A stretch of 64,000 nucleotides of DNA from Bathynomus jamesi (taxonomy: Eukaryota > Arthropoda > Malacostraca > Isopoda > Cirolanidae): positions 62,001 to 126,000 of the forward strand of contig JAJOZX010009432.1 in assembly GCA_023014485.1 (NCBI GenBank), read 5' to 3'. The translations under genes were made by a program, and so were the position numbers. The notes under the pieces were generated by a model. It was not told the origin of the DNA. It saw only the letters and a program-made list of their open reading frames with translations, and did no database searches. Numbering within the stretch: the first letter of the stretch is position 1; each line of letters opens with the position of its first letter. Shown piece after piece: positions 33,578-44,985 of the stretch.

Positions 33578-34905
33578 CAGGGTGTCCATAAATGTTTACC
33601 CTGAAAACAGTATGCTCTCATGTTTTAATGACGAATCTTACATCCGTTTTCTTTTTACAGGTGATCTCGTACACGCATAGAGTTTCTGTGCTGGTGTGTT
33701 TCGTCTACTGCATTCGCCGCTAGGAGCGCTGTAGTAGCTGTTCAGTTAAGATGGCGTCTGTGACAGAGAAGGCACAATGTGTTGTGTGGCTTGCAGAAAC
33801 AAAATCTCCTGTCAGTGTTCAGCGAAGGTTCAGAACAAAGTATGGAAAGAATCCACCTGATGTGAAGTTAATTAAGTCGAGGATGAAAAAATTCTTGGAA
33901 ACTGGAAACGTGGAAAAGGGAAAGAGCAGTGGTAGACCATCAGTTTCCGATGGGACGGTGGAAAACATTCAAACTGCTTTCACACGGTCACCAAGGAAAT
34001 CGGTGAGACAAGCTTCATGCCAACTAAAGATACCGAAGTCTACGGTGCACAAGGTGTTACACAAACGTTTGAAGTTACATGCCTACAAGGTACAAATTGT
34101 TCAAGAACTGAAGCCTGATGACCGTCCAAAACGTGAACAATTCGCTATTGACATTTTGAACAGCATTGACGAGGATAATGACTTCTTGTTACATGTCTGC
34201 TTTTCAGACGAGGCTACGTTTCATCTTAGTGGTAGAGTCAACAGACACAATCTGCGTATTTGGGGATCGGAAAACCCACGTGCCGTAAGGGAGCATATTC
34301 GGGGCAGTCCGAAGATCAATGTCTGGTGTGGACTAATGCATGACCAGATAATTGGTCCTTTCTTCTTCGCTGAGGACAGTTTCCGCAACTGTGTACCTGG
34401 ATATGCTCACCAATTACGCCATCCCCCAGCTGCAGGACAGGCAGCCAACTGTCATCTTCCAACAAGATGGGGCACCCCCTCATTGGGCGCATGTTGTTCG
34501 TGAAACTCTCGACCCAACATTTCCAAATCGATGGATTGGCAGGGACGGGCCAATCCCATGGTCCCCAAGATCACCAGACATTACCCCGCTGGATTTCTTT
34601 CTTTGGGGTCATGTTAAAGATTTGGTTTATGCAACAGTTGTTCCAGATATCAGGACATTGCGAGAACCGATGCAATTGCAACAGTTAACCCACAAATGTT
34701 AGAAAATGTGTGGCGTGAGTGTGAATATCGTTTAGACATTTTACGTGCCACTAGGGGTGCACATGTGGAAGCTTATTAAGTTCATTAACTATGTATCAAA
34801 ACTTTGTATGTTTATCTACTTATGATTAATACTGTGTTTGAATACGAGTGTTTATTTAAAAGTTATAGCATGCTTTAATCAGGGTAATCACTTATGGACA
34901 CCCTG
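33578..34905 (+). mobile_element. Mariner-like element with exact TA duplication
   Basis: CAGGGTGTCCATAA at 33578 and TTATGGACACCCTG ending 34905, flanked by TA (33576-33577 and 34906-34907). The opposite Penelope arm at 29269-29290 carries the unoccupied site (ATTACATACTTTCTAACC read on the minus strand), which proves the boundaries. Confidence 0.95.
33751..34778 (+). pseudogene. Mariner-like transposase, two frameshifts
   Basis: The N-terminal ORF 33751-34370 begins MASVTEKAQCVVWLAETKSP and contains the helix-turn-helix pair and the first catalytic Asp in FSDEATFHLSG. After a frameshift near 34390 the frame at 34352-34660 holds QQDGAPPHW (second Asp) and RSPDITPLDFFLWG (third Asp), 36 residues apart. 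A second frameshift near 34665 precedes NPQMLENVWRECEYRLDIL and the stop at 34776-34778. Full length is about 345 residues. The spacing is longer than the 34 of classical mariner. Inactive because of the two shifts. Confidence 0.88.
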
Positions 34906-35216
34906 TACTTTCTAACCAACCAACACCCTTTTAACGCAACTTACGCACTAACTTAAGTTTTCTCTTCGTTCCTTTCCCTCCACTTGTCATTTGTAACTTT
35001 TACAATCCTTTTACCATACCTTTTTAAAATTTTTTAAAATTTTACAATTTTTCAAACTTTTTAAATTTTTTAATTTTGAAATTTTGTTTTTTTCTGTTTT
35101 GTTTTTACCTTCTTTTATTTTGTCTTATAATCCAGATAGTTTTTTCTCAAGTTTTTTTTTTTTTTAACTTTTTAACTTTTTGTATTAGATTTTATTATTG
35201 TACAGTATATTTATGA

Positions 35217-37365
35217 GTCTAGAGTTAGGATTGATAGGCACTAAAAAATCAATAATAGGTAGGCAAAAAGGCACTAAAGAAGCCCTAAAAAAGTCGCTTA
35301 AATAGGCACTAAAAGCTAAAAAAGGCACTTAATAGGCATTTCTATTTTCCCACTATTCTCTTATTATTGTTGACTTACAGTAAACCCATTTGCAGACTGC
35401 AGTTCTGATGAATATCAGGATTTTTATTGTAAAAAATAAACTAAACATCTCAAAAACCATCAAACATTTTATTTGAATCAAAGTAAAACCCAAACATTTA
35501 AACTATCTTCTTAAAAAAACTCAACTAAACTATAAATTGAAATGGCAATTGATGATTAAAAATTTTTCAAGGTTCTGTGGCTTAAATTGATATCGCCTGT
35601 CACTCAATACATTTTTATATCGAGAAAACGACCTTCCGACATCGCAAGACGTAATTGGTGCGAACTTCAAAGATGCTAATTCGCTTGGCTCAAAGTCCAG
35701 AACCTCCTGACACTCTCCTTTGAACACTATTGAAACGTTCACGTTTGCCAACCAGGATTGCGTCGGAGAACATTTTCAAATTTTGCTACCACTTCTTTCC
35801 CTACGTTACCAGGAACCTGGCTCAGCTCCTTCCTTAAATTTTGAACTATTTCCACTGCTTCAACAAACGGCAGGCCTCTCTCCTCCAGCTTGGTTATGGT
35901 CCCTGGCACCCGTCCGAAATTGGCCATGATGTAGGCCAGGTCTCCTCGAAGGGTTAGACACGATAAGGCCTCCTTCGCTTCTCCTATCACGACTGCCTCA
36001 TGCTCGTCTAAGTTTTCAACGACCTGCAACAAAAAACAGAATTAAGATGAAATGTGCTTTGCTGCTTTTGAAATGGCTGTAGAAGAATGTACTAATTAAA
36101 CTGAATATGTTTCGTACCTTGGCAATTTCGCTGATATTTTCAGCATAATACATGGCAGCTTGAAGCCAGGAAACCCATCGAGTCAAAACTGGCTGAGGTG
36201 GCAAGGGTGTTTCTGGAAGAGCTGCCTTGAAAGCAGCAATTCGTGAAGGTGCCTTGAGAAAGACCTTCTTCACCGACGATACAAGTGCATTTACGTTCCG
36301 AAAATGTCCCCGGATGTTTTCTGCCACCCGATGGAGAGCATGAGCCAGGCAAGTCACATGCTGAAAAACTACTGAAAAACAAACTTAATTACTGCGCCAT
36401 GCATTAAAATAAATCAAATTAACAACAAACAAAAAGCTATTATTCTCTATTCATTATAAGAACCCAACTTAACTTAATAATTTCTTTAGATACCAATCTT
36501 TTTTTTTTCAGAAACTACAGAAAACGACAATTTTTAGGGTAACTAAATTATAAAATGCATTAGTCGAACGTCGAAGTTGGTTGTTCGATTAATTAAATTA
36601 ATATTAAAATAATTTAAAACAATTTGTTTTTCACCACTCTTTACCAATTTATCTTTAGGATGCTATTAAATTCGAAAAAGCTCACATTATCACTCATTGT
36701 TGGAGCGTCAAATTCCCTCGCATGCATTTGTTTACATCGAGTGGGTTTGTTATTTTGGATAGAGAATAAAAAATGTTGCAACGTACCTCTTTGGAACAAG
36801 GTTGGCAGAAAATAACTCTACCATCCGTAGTGAAGTTTGAGTCCTTCTTGATCCACTGCCTGAACAGAACACTTTTGGCTGTCTTGTCCTTAGGCATTTT
36901 TTCTCACTTATAAAAAAAGCTGTAAGCACAAACGTGAGATTTTATTTAGCAAAAGCACTTGAACAAAGACACCACGTTGCACGCACCAAACAAAATGATC
37001 GAGGCCGAACGCTTCACAATGACGTATTGTGATCTGATTGGCTGTATTTGGCTGACGTATTGTGATCTGATTGGCTGTGCTGGTTGCCTCAGGACTAGCC
37101 TCGGTTTTTCTATCCCCTGCCCTATTTAGGCCTACAAGTTTAAAAAAAATGCGAGTTATTTTGCTTTACTTAGTACAATAAAATTAAAAAAGGCATATAT
37201 AGGCACGTATTTTAAAATTAGGCACTAACCATCAAAATAGGCGTTTATAGGCACTATAACATTTAATTATATACATCCCACAGTCCCGAAATGGATTTCT
37301 CTAAAAGAAGCCTATGAATCTATAAACGGGAATAAAAAAGGCAAAAAGGGCAAAATCCGGTCTCT
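35217..37365 (-). mobile_element. hAT element with 8-bp duplication ATTTATGA
   Basis: Flanked by ATTTATGA at 35209-35216 and 37366-37373; the intact site occurs once in the opposite Penelope arm (around 28975, read on the minus strand). The interior is rich in AGGCACTAAAA-type motifs near both ends; terminal repeats are weak (AGAGttaGGATT versus AGAGaccGGATT). GACGTATTGTGATCTGATTGGC occurs twice in tandem at about 37020-37075, upstream of the gene. Confidence 0.82.
35530..36897 (-). pseudogene. hAT transposase of CGGBP1-like type, partial
   Basis: Exon 1 (36897-36785) encodes MPKDKTAKSVLFRQWIKKDS and CQPCSKEV, a BED-like zinc-finger start as in CGGBP1-related hAT proteins, ending at donor GAG|GTACGT. 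Later pieces: 36357-36040 (HALHRVAENIRGHF, LPPQPVLTRWVSWLQAA), 36020-35745 (VENLDEHEAVVIGEAKEALS) and 35751-35530 (FAPITSCDVGRSFSRYKNVL), the last being the hAT dimerisation block. The middle catalytic portion is missing or hidden, so I treat it as a deleted copy. Confidence 0.7.
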
Positions 37366-37508
37366 ATTTATGACATTTGTATTTACTTTAGTTATATGAT
37401 TGTTTTTTAGATACTTCTATTTAGTCACTGAAGATGGCCCCTGAGTGGACCGAAATGTTTGGCCAATAAATGTTGAGAGTCGTATCTCTTGTTTTCATAT
37501 TCCTATTG

Positions 37509-37543
37509 GGGATAAGGTTCCCGAAGAACACTTCTATCGTAAT

Positions 37544-37584
<41 letters not shown>

Positions 37585-38058
37585 AACATAGGCTATATGG
37601 CGTCGGCCTCCGAGGTCATATGTAGAGACCGACCGGAAATTCCTTTCCTTGCCGTTCTCAAACACCATGGAATCAAAACAAAAGCTATACACGTGAGCAT
37701 GAAACAGGCCCACCGAGAAAACAGATTTTGTAGTATTTCCCAAAATGCCCACCAGAGGACGTCACCAAGGCCTATAAAATCAAGGTTCTTTCTCAAATCA
37801 CTCTCACTTGCCATTTTCTCGTTTTGGTCGTTACGTCTCACTCTCAGCACCTTCGTCAGTAGCACCACTCGTCACGCCACCCGTTCTCCGGCCTTCGCTG
37901 GAGAGCGGTCCGCTGTTCTTTCAAAGCTCCGGTCGAGCATACACGAAGTCTATCATCAATTAAGGCCCTCTACAATTTCATCCTGCAAGAAGCAACATCA
38001 CTACTGCAGGCGTTTCCGTTGGCTCCATTTTCAACAAGTCTCTACCGGCCCTCAACAC
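37509..38058. other. Spacer between the Penelope pair and a MITE
   Basis: A (TA)n run at about 37548-37582, then GGCTATATGGCGTCGGCCTCCGAGGTCATAT, a repeat also seen at 28228-28250 and 41662-41692 in part. The overlapping ORFs at 37597 (plus) and 37593-37868 (minus) show no known motif and I do not call a gene. Confidence 0.4.
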
Positions 38059-38266
38059 TAGGCTTGCCAACCCTCCCGGATTCGCCGGGAGACTCCCGGA
38101 ATCGTGTGTGTTCTCCCGGCTCCCGGAACGTTATCCTAATCTCCCGATATCTTACAGTTTGAGAATAGTTTTCTTTAAATACATAATTTGGTACCACCTT
38201 ATCATTTGCATATTATTAGCCTTTAAATAATCTGGTTTTTTTTTTTACTCTTGATATGAATAACTC

Positions 38267-38299
<33 letters not shown>

Positions 38300-38518
38300 G
38301 GACGTCGATTGACTTAATTGACCTTAGAATATGTCTTTATACCCCCTGCATATGGCCTCAAAATGTCCTTGAAATTGGTCATATTTAAAAAATTTCTCGG
38401 GGGGGCTTACAGCGCCCCCCCCCGAACCAGCCAGCTGGATCGGCTCACCCCCATCCCCCTTTATGGCCTGTATATATATCATCTCCCGGAATTGTATTTC
38501 AGAAAGTTGGCAAGCCTA
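38059..38518. mobile_element. hAT-type MITE with CTCCCGGAAT motifs
   Basis: TAGGCTTGCCAAC at the left and GTTGGCAAGCCTA at the right; flanks CTCAACAC (38051-38058) and CTAAACAC (38519-38526) match at 7 of 8. The interior repeats CTCCCGG and has a TA tract. Non-coding. Confidence 0.82.
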
Positions 38519-38526
38519 CTAAACAC

Positions 38527-39174
38527 TCATCCTCTCGCCGGTAATGCCAGTCCACCTGCAGAAGCAATCATTCGAAGCCCAGGTTCGTAAACCTTCTAGT
38601 AGGCTACAAGCCATAAACCTACCTTTGCCTTCGTGTAAAGCAATTCCCGCGTAGCCTACAAAGTGTAACCGCAGCCTCGCGAATAGGCTATACTCAAAAG
38701 TGTACGCAAATAACCAGCAAACTAACTCTCTCATTACGACTGCGGTAGGCCTGTACAATTATTTTACCATATTCAATTATCTTACTGTATTTGTATCCGC
38801 TTGTTTATTTGCTCATTTATGCATTTCATTTTCACTGACCTAATTCATTTACTGTACCGTACCTTCATTACTTATTCTGTGTTCACCTCTGCATATCTCA
38901 CATTAGCTTCCCTGAATTAGTGTACTTAATTAACAATTAATTAAACTGTATAACCATTTCTTATTGCTAATAATTCACTGGTCGACAAAATCGAACTTTT
39001 TATTTTTCACATGAACAAAAATGGGTGGATCTTATAGTTTTTTTACCGCTGAGTTAAAAAATGGCTTCAAAATTTTTCCATCACCCACCAATATTGAGTG
39101 AATCGAAAATGAAATTTGAACTAATTTATAGGCGTAATAGCAATATCAAAGTAGAAAATGCATATTGAATTCAC
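38527..39174. other. Spacer, nothing recognised
   Basis: No repeat end, tandem array or convincing ORF was seen. AT-rich toward the right. Confidence 0.4.
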
Positions 39175-40815
39175 CTAAAATGTGGCTACTGATGATTTAC
39201 GCTTGTATTTCGCCTCTGGGCCATCCCTTGACAATGTCCAGCAGTAGTCATCCAACATGCTGGGGCTCCACTTGCCCTGGTATCGCTTCTCCATCGTGGA
39301 TATTTGTTGATGAAAACGTTCCCCATGCTCATCACTAACATCGCCTAAGTTTGTTGGGAAGAAGTTGAGATGTGAGTCAAGAAAATGAATTTTCAACGAC
39401 ATGTTGCACCCCACGTCTTTGTAGGCCTTGAGAAGTTCTTCAACAAGTGACTCTTAATTTTCGGCCTTGAAGTTTCCGAGGAAATTTGTGTTCACTACTT
39501 TAAATGCTCTCCAAGCTGTTCTTTCAACTTCACTTAGAGTTTCATCAAATGCGCTCTCTCTCATGATTTCTCTAATTTGTGGGACCACAAATATCCCTTC
39601 TTTGATTTTGATCTCGCTGATCCTTGGAAATTTCTGTTCAAGTAGAGACCCCCCCCCCTGCCATTTTGATCCATAACCTTAACAAAATTTTCCATTAAAC
39701 CAAGTTTAATATGTAGTGGTAGCAAATAACTTTTTTGGATTAAGAAGAGGTGAACTGGTGAGATTTTTATGCCTTGGAATCGACGCTTGTCGAAGTGGCC
39801 ATTGTTTCTTTGAGTAATGGCTTTCCCGTGCTCTGCTGTCCCATTCACAGAGGAAACAACAGAATTTCGTATAACCCAGTTGTAAACCAAGAAGAAGTGC
39901 AATCACTTTCAAGTCTCCACAGATATGCCAAGAGTATTTATCATATTGGATATGTTTCACAAGCAGGTGCATATTGTCGTATGATTCCTTCATATGTACG
40001 GCATGTGCTAATGGAACTGAAGGGTATTTATTTCCATTATCGAGTAATACAGTTTTTAAACTCAGTTTCGAGGAATCAATAAATAGGCGCCATTCGTTTG
40101 GATCATGTTGTTGGCCAAGGGTTTTCATGAGAGGGTAGAAAGTTTCTTTGATGCTTGCGGTAAAAAGATATCTTAGTGCCTTTTTCTTGAAGATTCCAAC
40201 CTTTCAACCTGGAAGCCGAAAGTTCGGATTGATCTTTTGACAATTTCAGATCACAGACAAGCTCGCTCAGGTCTGCTTGAGATATTAAGTGAGGCTCTGT
40301 CGATGAATAAGATGGTTCAAACATTGGATCAACATCGTCCGTCAGTAAACCATGTTGAGCTTCGTCATTACCATTGTACATCAATTTAATTTTCATCATC
40401 TAAACTCCACGTTTCCGGTGGCCTTGGTACTGGCAAATGTTTATTATGTAAAACAGGCCTTATGGCTGATGGTTAATTTGGGTATTGTACCATATGTTTA
40501 GATATCGCAGTAATGCTAGTATATTTGTTAAGCAGAAATAACAATCCGTTAAATGGTCTTTCGGCTCTCTCCATATCATCGGAACAGCAAACGACATTTG
40601 ACGAGACCCATTTACCAGCCTGTCAGAAGTCTTAAACACGTAATACAGCATATATGAGGTGCCCACGTCTTGTTCTGATCCCCTACCTTGCAACCAAAAT
40701 AAAGTTCGTATGCTTTTTTGACAAGTGGGTGAAATTTCGTCTTTGAAATTTAAGTGTTAACTCTCTGCACACATAACAAGCAGTTTGGATGGTTGACACA
40801 CTTGCGTGGCATTCT
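39175..40815 (-). pseudogene. Near-complete decayed copy of the SLKIHFL/DEHGERFHQ repetitive protein family
   Basis: In order on the minus strand: MPRKCVNHPNCLLCV (40815), [194 protein letters not shown] and WSPSMLDDYCWTLSRD. The N-terminus has several Cys pairs. The family occurs in many copies in invertebrate and fish genomes and is presumably transposon-borne, but its enzymology is unknown to me. At least four stops or frameshifts (for example near 40760, 40630, 40130, 39700) kill this copy. Confidence 0.7.
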
Positions 40816-41409
40816 GTCATGAAACAATACAAACGCAGACACAAAAATGATTAAGGAAAATCACGAATAAAATGCACGATGTTCAGTGAGTGAAATCAAA
40901 TGAGTAACTGACAAATGAAAGTCAACAGTGACATGTAGCAACTTATAAGCAGAGGAAGAGGAAGGGGCAGACCCCGTCCCCTTCCTATTCTCACTCAAAT
41001 CCTAAGTAATGTAAATTCGTGTGTCACTCTAAAACTGCGGGTGATAGAAAAATTCTGTTTTCATTTTCGTAATCAACGTAAAAATTACACATAGTTCAAG
41101 TAAAAATATCTCTGTGACAAAAACTTTGTTGACCATATATAATCAGTCATCTTTAGCATAGTATAAATGCCGTTATATAATTGTTAATCACTATAAATAC
41201 AGTTACAGAATTGTTAATCACTGTGAACAAATAATTCATTTATTTTCCTAATTAAACACAAAACAACAAAGTAGTTTCTCTCTCCTTATTAAATATTGTT
41301 TGTTTGGGCTGTAGCCCAAGCTGGTGACCCCTAATCTTTCATTTCAATATCATTTATAAATTATAGTAAGCCTACTTTCTTGGCCACATCAAACTGGTGA
41401 TCCGTAGGC

Positions 41410-41455
<46 letters not shown>

Positions 41456-41470
41456 AAACGTACGGTAAAA
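40816..41470. other. Spacer with (TA)n
   Basis: AT-rich DNA; a (TA)n tract at 41413-41452. An imperfect internal duplication (ATAAATrCmGTTAyAkAATTG, then TTAATCACT) is at about 41163-41222. No gene. Confidence 0.4.
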
Positions 41471-41660
41471 TTATTGAATGCCCGGTTAGGTCAACTGTAC
41501 GCCCTTGACGATTGGTTAGATTAAGTCGTGATATTTTCATTAAAACTAACGAAAATATCACGATTTAACCTAACCATTCGTCAAGGGCATACAATTAACC
41601 TAACTGGCATTCAATTAATCTAATGTGGCATTCAGTTGACCTAACCGGGCATTCAGTTAT
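41471..41660. repeat. Hairpin element around AACCTAACC
   Basis: GTACGCCCTTGACGATTGG and GAAAATATCACGATTTAACC arms fold on each other around 41541-41557 (arms about 60-70 bp, 41481-41548 and 41550-41612). CCTAACCGGGCATTCAGTT recurs at the right. MITE-like, no target duplication identified. Confidence 0.55.
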
Positions 41661-41741
41661 AGGCTATGTGGCGTCGGCCTCCGAGGTCATATATAGCGTT
41701 CAACTTCCACCCGGGTACCGCCGGGTCGCTCCGCCAGTTAC

Positions 41742-42040
41742 TGTATAAGACTAGTAAACTACATGGCATTCAACGCTACTCACGATCATATTAATTGTTT
41801 ATCTTTATGAACACAAACATTACATTGTAATTACCTGTATGTCAATGACTGCACATTCAATTGTCCTTTAGATATACAGTATATGCCTGTGTTTTATGTT
41901 GTTGGACTTGGTTGTACCTCCTCCACCCCACCTTCGCCCCAGTTGGGTTACCTTGACTATCACTGCAGCGTTGCCACATGTACGGAGTCGTCTGTGAGGC
42001 GAAGAACATTACATATGCGGGCAACTGTACATTGGAAGAC
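41742..42040. repeat. Right inverted repeat of the 15-kb block
   Basis: Inverse match to 26592-26880, ending ATGCGGGCAACTGTACAT, after which segment D of the outer DTDV gene begins within about 15 bases. Whether the two repeats are the ends of one large element or two related insertions cannot be settled by eye. Confidence 0.65.
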
Positions 42041-42054
42041 CAATTGCACGTACG

Positions 42055-43110
42055 CCTATAGTGGGGTGATCCAACAATATCATGAATATGTTCAGAAGTA
42101 GTATGATTCATGTTCGATAGTGTTTGACGGCTATGACAGTGGACCACCTATGAAAGACCATGAGCACCTTAGGCGAACCAAAAAGAAACTCAGCATTTGT
42201 TAAAATCACCAAGAATATGACTGTGCACAAAGATCAACACATCCTACTCGCAAATGAGAAATATAAAAGTCAGTTCATTCACCCTACTAATGGATCATTT
42301 CACCTCCAATGGCTTTGATGGTCACCAGAGTAACCATGATGAAGATACCTTAATTGTCAAAACAGCCTTAGATTTCGCTTAATCTGGATACCCGACCACA
42401 GTAATTGCAGATGATACAGATATCCTCGTTGTACTGTTGCACCATTTCGTGAAAGTATGGCTGATATATACTGTGCATGTATTCTGCGGCATCAAAACGA
42501 AGAAAGGACGGTCCCAGAGTTTTGGGTGTGCGAGATGTAGCAAACTCACTTAGTTCTGTAGTATTCCAAATTTACTATTCATTCATGCCTGGGGTGGATG
42601 CGATACGACTTCATCGATATTTGATCAAGGGAAAGGAGCTATCTTGAAGAAAGTATCAACATCAAAGGAAGTTCAAGAAATCAGTAAAGTTTTCTATTCC
42701 TATGAAGTTAGCTACATAGAGATTGCTGAGGCAGGAACAAGGTTATTTGTGATCATGTATGGTGGTAAGGTTACTGACGATTTAAACAAGCTTCGTTATA
42801 TATCCTATATGGACACTTACAGCTTCCAAGTCTCCAATTCGACCAGAAAAACTGTCGCCGACGCAGATTGCAGCTGAGTATCATAGTTACAGAGTTCACT
42901 TGCAAATCGTTTAATGGGATAGATTCATGGTTGCAGAACTTGAACCAACAAACTGGGGATGGAGAATGGATAACGGTACTCTTGGTCCTATAATGACAAC
43001 TAAAGAGCCAGCACCAAGCAATTTATTGAATTTCATTCGCTGTAAATGTAAACTTTCATCAAAGAATCCTTGTGGAAATAATGTGTGCTCATGTTAAAAA
43101 CATGGTTTGA
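42055..43110 (+). pseudogene. Outer DTDV-family gene, segment D (C-terminus)
   Basis: Frame pieces: YSGVIQQYHEYVQK, then IVFDGYDSGPPMKDHEHLRR, VIADDTDILVVLLHHF (the family's aspartate pair), FIHAWGGCDTTSSIFDQGKG, ILKKVSTSKEVQEISKVFYS, EIAEAGTRLFVIMYGGKV, DLNKLRYISYMDTY, LEPTNWGWRMDNGTLGPIM and the Cys-rich tail NLLNFIRCKCK...CGNNVCSC. Order and spacing match the family C-terminus, but stops (for example near 42380, 42875, 42915, 43096) and frameshifts abound. About 300 residues that should lie between FHGMG and IVFDGY are not found, so part of the gene was lost when the 15-kb block entered. Confidence 0.65.
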
Positions 43111-44047
43111 AATGCGTCACTGCCTTCAGACAATGGTGAATATGATAGAAATTTATCTGATGTATTTGAATAAGTCAGTACATTTTGTAATGAATGTGAG
43201 CCAAAATAATGATATTAGGCTTCTTCTTTTCAAGATAGGGTATGCTATTCAAAGAGCTTAGTGCTATCGTCAAGGCGTAGAAAATCGTACTTTTAGGCAA
43301 ATATTGAAACGAGTGTAGCATATTTTCCCAAGGTGGATTGTTGTGGATTTTGATATGTTGTTTACTATAATAAGAGGAACATCTATGCTAAATTTCATTT
43401 TGTTATGAATTTATTCCGGGTGGTAATACTTGTTGACTACACTATACCTCAGATACTGTGTACCTCTCATGTATATAGCACTCTTGGTTCAGACAACTGC
43501 TGGTGTACAATGCCTTATTTTTGTAATGTAGCAAGGATTGTATTGACATATTAAGTGCATAATAATATTGTATTTGCATGTTAGGTTAAGTGGCTATGCT
43601 GGCCTTATTTTTGTATTAAGTGTATGATAAGACTGTACTTGTATGTTAGGTTAAGTGGCTGTGCTGGTCTTATTTTTGTATTAAATTAAGTGTACATATA
43701 AGTACATATGTAGTAGTTTATAACCCCAAACTGATATAAATGTTTGAATTTTTTAAATGCATCATTATATACAGTACTTAAGGAAGTTCTGAAATGTCCA
43801 TTTAAAGGGGCATTATAGGGGTGCCCATTCAGATGGGCACCATGCAGTATGTACATCAGAGGTTGTCTAGATTACAATACTGTATACAAATAAAACACCA
43901 AAATTTCCAGTAAATACAATTTATTTTTTATAACCTTACAAAATTAAGGAAAAATGAACTAACTTGGCATTACTGTATATGAAACAAAGACTATATTACA
44001 GTATTTCGAAAATAGTTCCACAGTGTGATCATTTATAATTATTGACT
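43111..44047. other. 3' flank of the outer gene, with an 85-bp tandem duplication
   Basis: GTTAGGTTAAGTGGCTrTGCTGG, then CTTATTTTTGTATTAA occurs twice in tandem (about 43582-43617 and 43647-43685). GGTGCCCATTCAGATGGGCACC at about 43821-43842 is a perfect 22-base palindrome. No gene seen; no outer inverted repeat of the outer DTDV element was found here. Confidence 0.45.
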
Positions 44048-44055
44048 TGTATAAC

Positions 44056-44258
44056 TAGGCTGACCATACGTACCGTTTTGAACGGGACAGTACCGTTTGT
44101 TTTATGGGTTCTGTATGGGTTCTGTCACTGAAGAATAATTGTAAGCTCAATATGTTTATGTACTTACTTTTTCATGAATACAGAATATTACATAACCCCC
44201 GTCCCTTTTTTGCCATCCCAATGTCCCGTTTTTGTCTCAAGGAAATATGGTCAGCCTA
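44056..44258. mobile_element. hAT-type MITE, 203 bp, perfect 8-bp duplication
   Basis: TAGGCTGACCATA at the left and TATGGTCAGCCTA at the right, flanked by TGTATAAC at 44048-44055 and 44259-44266. Inside, CCGTTTTGAACGGGACAG and the ATGTCCCGTTTTTG stretch are also inverted partners. Confidence 0.92.
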
Positions 44259-44280
44259 TGTATAACAGACTCGTTTACTT

Positions 44281-44985
44281 CTTAGTGATACTCAACCCAG
44301 CACTGAACATGCAGTGCCACATCACATTTTGTACACTTTGGCTTGACCCATCACAATGTTGTGGTCTATCCTGTCAAACCGTGCTGCAGCAGGTGTTTGT
44401 TGTGGTACAAATTTACGAGGCCTTTCTGATGGTTTCAAAAGAACATTTACAATCTCCCTGAGAAAATCTAGTTCTGTGATCCTGTTGTGAATCTTTCTAT
44501 AGAGAAGCCATCCATTGACAATAGAGGAGATCAGAACAAATCTAACTAGAGGATAGTACCAGACTCAATTACGGAATGACACCCTATATTTTCCTCTAAA
44601 CTGATCGAACAAGTCAACTCCCACCATTCCTTTACTGTACTGTTGTATTATCATTGGCTGAGGTAGAACTACTATTTCACCAGATTTTTTAGACCAACGT
44701 TGCATTTACCCATAGCCAGAGGGACACTATCCCTTCTGTTTGTAGCCACTGTCACGTCATTGTTGTCTTCCCAGCGGCAAACCGCGATGCTTTTATTTTT
44801 GTCTTTCAGTATCTCTGCATCCTCTCTATTTTGTTTTTGTTCATGTCAGATAGAGGAACACTTCTAATCCCGTCTTTACGAATAGTACCAGCAAGGTTGA
44901 TATCTGCTTTCCTGAATGATTCAAGTAAGAGCAGAGTGGTGAAATACTTATACAGTAGTTATCTATGTACCCATGACCAGGGCCG
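44281..44985 (-). pseudogene. piggyBac-type transposase fragment
   Basis: Minus-strand pieces: YIDNYY/ISPLCSYLNHSGKQ (44985 side), KRWSKKSGEIVVLPQPMIIQ, YSKGMVGVDLFDQFRGKYRV, VWYYPLVRFVLISSIVNGWL, LYRKIHNRITELDFLREIV. YSKGMVGVDLFDQ is the conserved piggyBac block containing the last catalytic Asp, followed by the usual W-x-x-x-L region. Frameshifts and stops (for example after FRN near 44575) and the missing N-terminal two thirds show a dead fragment. No TTAA-flanked ends were located. Confidence 0.72.

Larger units (their letters stand above)
28841..37508. mobile_element. Penelope-like pair B, head to head, with three later insertions
   Basis: The centre is near 33310. The minus arm runs 33310-33242, then (after T3) 29422-28841; the plus arm runs 33311-33577, 34906-35216 and 37366-37508. 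Both arms end ATTTATTGGCCAAACG.../...AATATGAAAACAAGAGATAC and encode the same C-terminus. Both are severely 5'-truncated: only the GIY-YIG tail and the 3' untranslated part remain. Insertions: T3 in the minus arm, a mariner and a hAT in the plus arm. Each arm supplies an unoccupied site for the other's insertions. Confidence 0.75.

Noticed and set aside
37593..38061. Overlapping ORFs of 154 (plus) and 91 (minus) codons
   Set aside because: Mutually antisense, no motif. The sequence is moderately GC-rich, which keeps frames open by chance.
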